NCBI RefSeq assembly: GCF_963678635.1
Contig: NC_087069.1
Coordinates: 12,650,530 to 12,714,529, forward strand
DNA from: Symsagittifera roscoffensis
Lineage: Eukaryota; Xenacoelomorpha; Acoela; Convolutidae
DNA: 64,000 bases
Direction: 5' to 3'
The position numbers and the translations under genes were made by a program. The notes beneath the pieces were generated by a model that searched no databases, was not told where the DNA came from, and saw nothing but the letters and a program-made list of their open reading frames with translations. This document shows positions 57,284 through 64,000 of this stretch, piece by piece. The first letter of the stretch is position 1; each line of letters starts with the position of its first letter.

Positions 57284-58079
57284 CCCGGGTTGACTCCGTA
57301 CACCGCAAATGCTTACCAAACGATTCCATACATCAAGTGTGGAAAAATGCTTGTCATACATTTTCATACAATTTCGAGAAATGGTTGAAAAAAGATATAA
57401 ACTAATTTCTGCAGCTGTTTGATTCTAACAACATAGTCTGGTAATAAAAAAACCGAGGTTTTCGTTTTTTGAAAAAAAATCTTATCATACAATTCCCATT
57501 TATCGAATAGTATTTTCGAATTTGCCCCAAAAATTTTTTTGTTTGTTTTTTTTTTGTTCAACCGCAAATCGAGTTTTGTACGCAAACAAACTTTTTCCAA
57601 AAAAAGTTTTTTGCATCAAATTTTGATTTTCGTGTGAATAACGTAGTCCTGGATACGATGATTTTGGGTTTTTTCCTTTTCGCTGTTTATTTTTTTTCAA
57701 AAACGCTGAAATTTCCTATTTCTTTTTATGGCGTGTTTATTTTGAAAGACAACTCTAAGACAATTCAGTTCGTTTTCTATGCATTGTAATAGCAAGACCT
57801 TGCAACTTTTGGGCTTTGAGTAAGCTAAGGTTTTTTCACTTGTGATCGGTGCTCGGTTACAAACACAACCCAAAGTTTTTCTAAAAATAAATATAAAAAC
57901 AAAAAATCAACTTTTCTGGTTCATGGAAAAACACCATCATATAAATTGAATATATAGAAAAATGCTTATCATAGAGACTTCATACACTTTTTTGTACGTA
58001 TGAAATTGTATCAAAGAAATTATGACAAGAAATTTTTTGTAAATGAATTATTATGATAAAAAGTTTTGGTCAACCCGGG
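57284..58079. mobile_element. 796-bp element with CCCGGGTTGAC terminal inverted repeats
   Basis: CCCGGGTTGAC at 57284-57294 and its exact inverse GTCAACCCGGG at 58069-58079. Subterminal inverted words also match (CATACAATTTC near 57366, GAAATTGTAT near 58003; AAAAATGCTTGTCATA near 57344 with a direct AAAAATGCTTATCATA at 57958). No transposase. Flanks GGAG/AGGT give no clear target duplication. Class unknown. Confidence 0.6.
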
Positions 58080-58394
58080 AGGTTTATCGGTGAAAGAGAA
58101 TTTTTTTTCGGGGAAAGTCACGTAATATAACAACAAACGGAAAACTTCTAATCAGAAAATATTAATGGGTAAATGATTTTTGCTGGTGAATTTTTGAAAT
58201 ACGTTATCTAAGGAACAAGGTTTTTTGTGCTGAAAAACTATCTTTGAAGTATGCATCTAAGAAACTCGTGAATAAGGGTATTTTAGTTACCGCATTTATA
58301 GGAAGTTCTGAGATAGAGGACATTTTCTAGGATTTGATCGACTTTGGTAAACTGAAGTTTTCTGCTTCTATAAATATCAAAACAGCTTTTGAAC

Positions 58395-58580
58395 CAGGGG
58401 CGGATCTAGAATTTTTTCGAGTGGGAGCCGGATTTTCGAGGAAGAAGGGTGGACCCCAGTTTGAGCAAACTTTCTGCGCCGCAGGCAAAAACAGGCCAAA
58501 AAGGCGTTTTTGGGATCTTTTTGAAAATTTTTGACCAAAAAATTGCGTTTTCCGGCGTCCGCTCCTCCCTCAAAGTTAGT
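58395..58580 (-). mobile_element. Half copy of the hAT-type MITE
   Basis: Begins with the terminal repeat CAGGGGCGGATCTAGAATTT and continues as the inverse of the family right half (CAGGCAAAAACAGGCC.., GCGTTTTCCGGCG.., CTCCTCCCTCAAA). Truncated after that. Confidence 0.75.
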
Positions 58581-58692
58581 AGAACTACATTTGGAACTAC
58601 ACTTAACTACATTTGGTACTGAAGTAACTCTTAAAAGTGAAAAATTTAAATTCATTCATTTGATTTGTGTTTTGTAACTTTTGTAAGTTTAG

Positions 58693-58981
58693 CACTGCTT
58701 TCAAAGAAGATACTACTTGACGACAACTTTAAATTTTCTTCATTATTTTGGAGCTATGAGTTTTTCCATTGCACTTCATATCAAAATCTTTGTGGTGGCT
58801 TATTCAAAAGTAGAAAAAAGAGGCTCCAAAGTGGCTTGTTTGACTCACCGAAGAAAACAAATGCTAGCTTTTGTGTTTGGACTCAACGTAATGTTTTACA
58901 TCGTTTTCTTTTTACCTTTTGCGTTTGCTGCTCTCGTCAAGGACTTGAAGACGTTCGAGTATGAGACCGATGTTGTAGAAT
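58693..58981 (+). CDS. GPCR exon: TM5, intracellular loop 3, TM6
   Basis: Acceptor GTAAGTTTAG before 58693, donor GAAT|GTAAGT after 58981. The frame encodes TM5 (FLHYFGAMSFSIALHIKIFV), a short basic loop (KVEKRGSKVACLTHRRKQ) and TM6 (MLAFVFGLNVMFYIVFFLPF) with the Phe/Pro placement usual for class A TM6 (FxxxFxPF-like). Same orientation as the TM3-TM4 exon 6.1 kb upstream, consistent with one receptor gene. An in-frame TAG at 58690 lies just before the splice point, supporting the acceptor. Confidence 0.8.
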
Positions 58982-59129
58982 GTAAGTTCAACATATTTTT
59001 TTTGTGCTGAAAACATATCACTCTCATTTCATTTTAGCCGCAGGTTTGTTCAAATGAAGTTGTGAACACTTTTAAAGATACCACACCGGTTTTAGCTCGT
59101 GACAAAAAGCGTGTTATACAATTTCAAGC

Positions 59130-59345
59130 TCTTTTTCCTTCCCCCTCCGCCCACCAGCAAAATTTTACAAGTATTATTTTTGACCACATGGTCAAATTGT
59201 TATGAAAATTGACACACAGACTGATCGGGCCACGGCAAACAAATTTGGTCTCCATAATCAACCTCGTAAAACGTTTCGGTACACTAAAAAGTTGGAGCTC
59301 GAGTGAGGTGGGGGGAAAAGGAAAAAGAGCCCATTCCGGACGAGA
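59130..59345 (-). repeat. Repeat shared (inverted) with 24540-24720
   Basis: ATTGTTATGAAAATTGACA and GAGGTGGGGGGAAAAGGAAA are the inverse of GTCAATTTTCATAACAAT and CTCTTTTTCCATTCCCCC..CACCTC in the 24.5-kb region. No TIR or TSD resolved. Confidence 0.55.
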
Positions 59346-60559
59346 AAAAAAAAGATTAGGTGATTCTAAATTTTATGATTTATGAAAACCCAAAAACAAC
59401 GAATCGACAAAACAACAAAATTTTTGAAAGCAAAAAAGCAAAGTAACATTTTTTGGGCCGAAGTAATTTTTTGAAATAAATTTGATATCAAGAACAAAAA
59501 TTGCTCAAAAAACAAGAAGCCAAAATCTTTTATTCAAGTTTTGGAAGTAAATGTGATAAAACTTATGAATTCGGACAGTAGAAGCGAGAAAAATTGTCAA
59601 ATCAACTCATGAAAACCATCAATGTAATTTTTTTTAAAAAGCACCAAATTTATGCATAAAAATAGAGAAAATTAAGAAAATCAACAAACAAAATCAGACT
59701 AAGTGCAAAAAACGTACAAGCATCCTGAATTCATTGGTTAACACCAGATTCGAAACCGAACAAGACTGCTCGTATCAGGGCAAAACCCTGATTTTTCCGG
59801 CTGCCTTCTAAAAGTTATGGAGCCGTAACAATGTGAAAAAATTAAAATTAATAAAAATAAACTGAATTTTTTTTAACTTGAGTTTTTTTGTGAAAATTAT
59901 CCCCCCACACGCTTTATAATATACAATTTTCGCTCCTAGTAACAAATCGATTGTCGCAAATAAGCTTTCTTCAACCAAATAAGAACGATTTCTAAGACGG
60001 ATTAACTCTCCGCTTACGCGTTAATTGTCATTTCTAGAATTAAAACTTGTCGCACGGTTCTGTTCAAAAAAATTTACAAAAAACTGGAAATTTCCACTCA
60101 GCACGATTTTCATTTCATTGCAAAAAAATCCCAGTTTACTGATTTGTTCATAGTCTTTTGAGATCAAACCTGGGCAAAAAACAACTGAAAATTAAACATA
60201 ATCTTGCTGAATAAAATAAGGTGTTAAAATCTTTCAAAAAACATTTAAAATTTTTTGTAAATAGTATGCATGAAATCTATTTTCAAGAGTATGAAATCTG
60301 TATGTTAAGTGTACACAGTCTCTTTACTATCTGTAAATAATATTTTTAAAGTCTGTATAAAATCGGTATACAACCTTATTATAGTATGTATAAAAAATGT
60401 TATATGATCACAAGTTTTTATGTGTTTTGATAATAGTTAAAAGCGAAGAAAAGAGGAAACAATGCTAAAATAATTGGTTCAAAAACTATAAAAAAAGTTA
60501 TAATGTGTAAAAAATTTAAATGAATTATACGTGTTAAACTATATAGTATCATTTTTGGT

Positions 60560-60787
60560 CATCTTGTCACATGGGAGCCAGCATGAATTTGACCCTCTGC
60601 CGATCTAGAGGGTCCCCCCTTTGTACTACTTTGAGATATTCATTTTTGGCTGATGCACCCTAAATTTTTGTACAGGCGTCTTCGGCGCCAAAAGATACTT
60701 ATTTTGAGGGAGGAGCGCGCGCCGAAAACTTTTCGATTTTTTTTTGAAAGTCCGCCCCCGCTCGAGAAAATCCTAGATCCGCGCCTG
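60560..60787 (+). mobile_element. 5'-truncated hAT-type MITE
   Basis: Colinear with 62167-62509 from the CCCCCCTTTGTACTA region to the right terminal repeat CTAGATCCGCGCCTG (ends 60787). The left TIR is absent. Confidence 0.8.
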
Positions 60788-61050
60788 GGAGCAAGCATTA
60801 TCATTCAATCACTTGCAGAAGCTAGACTAGAAGATAGCAGATTAACAGTTTGTAAATCTTCTTCATTTTTATTTTAACAAAAATATTTTTCCAATTCTTT
60901 GAGGAAAAAAAGTGGCACTTAAAGATTTTTTCAATTATACAAACCTACCAAAGCAGATCAACAAAAAATGGTTGAAATTATGTGAGTCGAAAAGAATGAG
61001 AACAATTAAAACCCAATAGTTGTTAGTTAAACCATCATTTTTCTCCGCAG

Positions 61051-61103
61051 GAAATTATTTATGCTGTTTTCGGCTTGACTTCTCTGGCAATTAATCCTCA
61101 CAG
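61051..61103 (+). CDS. Candidate TM7 micro-exon of the GPCR
   Basis: TTTTTCTCCGCAG precedes and CACAG|GTGCAT follows a 53-bp stretch reading EIIYAVFGLTSLAINPH, which looks like TM7 with its NP motif. Read-through instead of splicing would add CIYFKKPKT and stop. Phase 0 entry does not match the one-base overhang of the TM6 exon donor, so either an intermediate exon or a sequence error is needed. Confidence 0.45.
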
Positions 61104-61323
61104 GTGCATATACTTTAAAAAACCTAAAACATGACTTTTTGACTCTTTCTCCCCCCCCCCCGCCACCTCACGTAACAGTTTTTTTTTCAGTTTTGTAATC
61201 ATCAGTAACAAGGCGTTTTGAAAAATTAGTTATGCAGATTGAATATTTTAGTCAGGGCATAATTTTTGGAAAAAGAGCCGATTTTTCTAATTCTAACTAA
61301 CTGTATATGCCATTTCGTTTTAG

Positions 61324-61449
61324 ATAATCCTTTAGTGTTGGGTTTATTATACTACACATCGGACGGAGCAAAATCTCCCAGTAGAAAAATGGCATTCGGA
61401 TTGATTGAGAGAACCCAGCTGAGAAAGAGCGATCAGTTGTACCTATAGT
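61324..61449 (+). CDS. Candidate C-terminal exon of the GPCR
   Basis: After TTTCGTTTTAG the frame reads NPLVLGLLYYTSDGAKSPSR and continues to a stop at 61447-61449. Its phase fits the TM6 exon directly (T|AT), giving YNPLVLGLLYY with an NPxxxxxxY-like end of TM7, but TM7 would then be short. It is probably the cytoplasmic tail; which of the two TM7 solutions is real is open. Confidence 0.45.
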
Positions 61450-62158
61450 TGAAAACAGTTGAAAATGTTTTTTTTTCTCAAACTTCGGTGAGCTGATCGA
61501 ATTTTGATTTTACGGGCTGCAGTCCAGCTGGTGCGAGCCCTTGCATGGTGAAAACTAATTGTCAAAAATGGCGAAAGTTCATTGAGCCCGTAAGATCAAT
61601 AAACGCGTAAGGGAACTTGATTGCATAACAACAGTGATCAATGCAGTCGCGCTAACGTGTGGCGAGCTTGGCAAAAGCAATATAGTACTATTTACGAAAT
61701 TTAGTTAGAGCAGGTTAGGCGAAGCTGCGACGCGTGAAAAAACCTCCCATCGTCCACCTAAACCGTCGGCTACAAGAAAAAGTTTTCATGTTCTTGCGTT
61801 TTTAGAACCGTTTATCTTTCTTTTCGGTTGCTGAATTGTATTTTTTTTTCAACTTACGAACTCAAAAATTGATTATTCAGAAAAGCAAAATGTCAATAAT
61901 GAAGAATAAAAAGAACTGCGTACTCGGTTTTGCTGATTAATCATTCAAAAATGAGAGACAGTCATAAAAATTGTGCTCAAAGTCAATGATTCCGATCTTC
62001 TTCAGAAATTAAAAACTAATTACCAATTGTTTTGAAGCACAAAGAGCAGATATGACGAACGATCGTAATTACTTTTAAAAATTACGACCTTATTTTTGAC
62101 CTTAAAAATCAAAAATTTACATGAATTTAGGCTCTTATGAATTCAAAAAAAATTAAAA
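61450..62158. other. Unassigned
   Basis: 3' flank of the GPCR model. No ORF or repeat partner recognised; polyadenylation signals such as AATAAA (for example 61598-61603, ATCAATAAACG) occur, as expected by chance in AT-rich DNA. Confidence 0.35.
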
Positions 62159-62166
62159 AATAGGTT

Positions 62167-62509
62167 CAGGGGCGGATTTAGGGGGGGGGGGGGGGCGGAC
62201 GGTCTCCTCCCCTCAGGGATTCGAACCCCTGCCAACCCAAAAGGTCCCCCCTTTGGTACTTTTTAAGAAATCCATTTTTGGCCGACCGACCCTAAAATTT
62301 TTTTTTCTAAAGGCGCATTTGGCGCCAAGATATACTAAATTTGAGGGGGAGCGCGCGCCAAAAAAACGCGTTTTTTTTTGTCAAAATTTTCCAAAAAGTG
62401 CCCAAAAATGGCTTTTTTGACCTGTTTTTCAATCAATCTGATCGACCTAAAAAAACTAGAAAATTTTTCGAAAATCCGCCCCCAATAGAAAATCCTATAT
62501 CCGCTCCTG
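62167..62509 (+). mobile_element. Complete non-autonomous hAT-type MITE, 343 bp
   Basis: TIRs CAGGGGCGGATTTAGG (left) and, inverted, CAGGAGCGGATATAGG (right), 14 of 16 identical. Perfect 8-bp target duplication AATAGGTT at 62159-62166 and 62510-62517. An 8-bp TSD and CAGGG-type ends point to hAT. It contains a G-run of about 16 (62180-62195), a segment whose inverse is GGGGTTCGAATCCC (tRNA B box-like) and GGAGCGCGCGCC. No coding capacity. Relics at 24.5, 25.3, 58.4 and 60.6 kb. Confidence 0.92.
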
Positions 62510-62553
62510 AATAGGTTCAATTTATCATTCATTGACTTTAATCAATACTATAA

Positions 62554-62844
62554 TCATATCCAAAATTTTTACTTGAAAAACTGAATGCCATTAAAGCAAC
62601 CCTACCGTACTCGGCAATACAATATGATGATGATGTCGAAATATGGAAATCGATGAAAAGATCTGAAATTGGATATAAATTCTTCAGAATTCTCTCCCTG
62701 CTGTATGGACCTTTGTATTATGTTTCTTTGATTTTGATTCTGACTCATTTCAAAACAGCCGCTCAAATTATACGCGATTGGTTCAAAGGAAAAATACTTG
62801 GAGTTATTGACAAATCTGTGAAGCTCTTGGGACTATCAAATTAA
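62554..62844 (+). CDS. Short ORF with one membrane helix, possible exon
   Basis: The frame opens after TAA at 62551 and ends at 62844. It reads LEKLNAIKATLPYSAIQYDD, then IGYKFFRILSLLYGPLYYVS and a hydrophobic helix (LLYGPLYYVSLILILTHF), then a basic segment (WFKGKILGVIDKSVKLLGLS). The first ATG is at 62653. Coding-like and membrane-associated, but no family is recognised. It could be a terminal exon of a gene starting elsewhere; an AG at 62598-62599 may serve as acceptor. Confidence 0.4.
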   Translation, partial: SYPKFLLEKLNAIKATLPYSAIQYDDDVEIWKSMKRSEIGYKFFRILSLLYGPLYYVSLILILTHFKTAAQIIRDWFKGKILGVIDKSVKLLGLSN

Positions 62845-63440
62845 AAACACGAACTCTTAAAAAAGAAGTGGTCACAAAATTTTAGCTGAAAATGAAAGCT
62901 ACAGCTGAAAAAAAAAACGAATTTTCTTAAAATATCTAACACATAGTGATACTTTGGGCTCTTGAGGAAAAATAAAACTCTTTTGCGACCATCATTTTTT
63001 GCCCTAACGCGCATCGAGCGCCCATGGACCAAAATCGATTGCATTGTCATTTGATAAACAGAGTTTATTAAACTACAAAATAACTGATTATAATCCCTGA
63101 ATAATGGAAAATATTGTTCCTTGTTATTCCATTATAATCAGTTATACTGGAGCTTTCTGCGAGTTTATTGCTTAAATTCAGAGTTTTTTGATTAAATCTT
63201 GAAAGGTTATCGATGAAGTTTTTTTCAAATTTGTTTAATTTCTTGTTTATTTCTGCGGTTGTATTGCGTTTCATAATTTTCGAATTTCCTGCATTTCACT
63301 TTATATACTCTATTTTCTCTTATTTCTATATTTTTCTTTTATCTCTTTTTAATTCATGGTAGCTTACCATTTTATTTTTTGTTTTTTACCTCGGTTTTCA
63401 TTCTCCCACCACCAAATCCCCCTAATAATCCAGGGCGGGC
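62845..63440. other. Unassigned, with an imperfect hairpin
   Basis: At 63078-63146 ATAACTGATTATAAT pairs with ATTATAATCAGTTAT and the inner bases also partly pair (GAATAATGGAA/TTCC..TTATTCC). No supported gene; minus-strand ORFs here are AT-rich and without motifs. Confidence 0.45.
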
Positions 63441-63617
63441 GGTCGGATTCAGGAAGGGGAGCCGTGGAGAAGTGTTTACGTCTCCGCCTCTCAATCGGAA
63501 GGTCGGATGTTCGAGGCCCACCATGATTCGTGCTTGTTGCTTGAGGGTGAGGCACAACAGCGGTATGTTGGTTCGTATGTTGGCCCTATCCCTCGTGGAT
63601 AAATGGTCTTAACTTAA
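63441..63617 (+). mobile_element. tRNA-derived SINE-like repeat
   Basis: GCCGTGGAGAAGTGTTTACG (63461-63480) resembles an A box with D-loop, followed by CGCCTCTCAATCGGAAGGTC (anticodon-arm and variable-arm-like) and a B box GTTCGAGGCC (63509-63518). The order and spacing are those of a tRNA head of Ser/Leu-like type. It does not fold into a complete tRNA (no matching acceptor stem seen), and an unrelated body ending in an A-rich tail (CTTAACTTAAAAATAACTTA) follows, as in SINEs. Confidence 0.6.
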
Positions 63618-63960
63618 AAATAACTTAAAATGCGAGAAATAGATTATTATAGATTATAATGGTTTTTTTCCTTGAAATTAATTGAATATAAGGGCAACAT
63701 CATCGCTTGCCTGGTCAGAATTTTACATCTCAATTGGAATATAATGTTTCGTCTCGCAAAACTATTCAATCAATCAAAAACCATGGGCACTCGGTGCGAG
63801 ATTCTTAGTAGGAAAATATTCAAATTTATATTAGAGACGATCATAACATAAGTAGAAAAAGTTATTTCTGCGTTGCGTTCCTGCGCTCATTAACGACAAA
63901 AAGAAATTTAGTCACAAAACAAAAGCTCGCCACTAATCCATATTGTTTGAACTGTCATGA
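63618..63960. other. Right edge, unassigned
   Basis: AT-rich, no ORF or repeat recognised. Confidence 0.35.
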
Positions 63961-64000
63961 ACTGAAAAAAAATCGAAAATTTTGTTTTAGGGCCGGGCTA

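Larger units (their letters stand above)
52565..58692 (+). other. Intron of the GPCR gene (6.1 kb)
   Basis: Non-coding DNA with a ~550-bp inverted repeat, a truncated Tc1-type MITE, a 796-bp TIR element and half of a hAT-type MITE, each listed separately. 54200-55800 and 56300-57280 show no recognisable structure. Confidence 0.55.
58982..61050 (+). other. Intron of the GPCR gene with MITE relics
   Basis: Holds the repeat shared with 24540-24720 (59130-59345), the hairpin repeat (59755-59805) and a hAT-type MITE relic (60560-60787). 59345-59750 and 59830-60540 are AT-rich without recognisable structure. Confidence 0.5.

Noticed and set aside
63372-63612. Overlapping ORFs on both strands in the SINE-like repeat
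   Set aside because: They are products of a GC-richer repeat, without domain or start context, and mutually overlapping.

Overview
The window reads as AT-rich nuclear DNA of an invertebrate animal. Exon-like blocks are bounded by GT/AG splice sites, there is a rhodopsin-type GPCR, and there are two animal-type Ty3/Gypsy retroelements, several MITE families, a tRNA-derived SINE-like repeat and two scaffold gaps of exactly 200 N. No bacterial operon, CRISPR array, rRNA or bona fide tRNA gene is visible. The phylum cannot be fixed from sequence alone.

Layout. 1-3656: minus-strand 5' part of a decayed Ty3/Gypsy-type element (gag, two zinc knuckles, protease), running off the left edge. 3895-5160: a 14-bp minisatellite. 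5161-7440: mostly unassigned, with a 70-bp tandem repeat. 7443-22530: a second, composite minus-strand Gypsy-type element. From its 5' end (high coordinates) it has gag, a direct junction into RNase H (protease and RT are missing), two tandem copies of RNase H tail-linker-integrase, three tandem 1.25-kb units, and an env-like reading frame. 22531-25919: unassigned DNA with relics of a hAT-type MITE. 25920-26119: gap.

26120-49198 is the most interesting part. A segment of about 8.4 kb occurs twice (copy A 26120-34488, copy B 36389-44690). Copy B belongs to a split gene whose best exons (35737-36198, 37756-39377, 48261-49198) join with compatible phases. They encode a protein with a putative PD-(D/E)XK/NERD-like nuclease motif set followed by a superfamily-1 helicase (motifs I, II, IV, V, VI). 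Copy A of the large exon is broken by a frameshift, a mutated Walker A glycine and a deleted splice acceptor. The 8.9-kb intron between Walker A and Walker B has grown by nested tandem duplications, each carrying the tail of the preceding exon and its splice donor, and is invaded by a Tc1/mariner-type palindromic MITE. One MITE is flipped between copies A and B inside long inverted arms.

49199-63960: a second gap (50945-51144), another complete MITE (51536-52052), and exons of a class A GPCR (TM3-TM4 at 52264-52564, TM5-TM6 at 58693-58981, TM7/tail candidates at 61051-61449) separated by introns full of repeats. Near the right end are a complete 343-bp hAT-type MITE with a perfect 8-bp target duplication, a small membrane-protein ORF and a SINE-like repeat. 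Gene models are by eye; introns, reading frames and orthology are untested.
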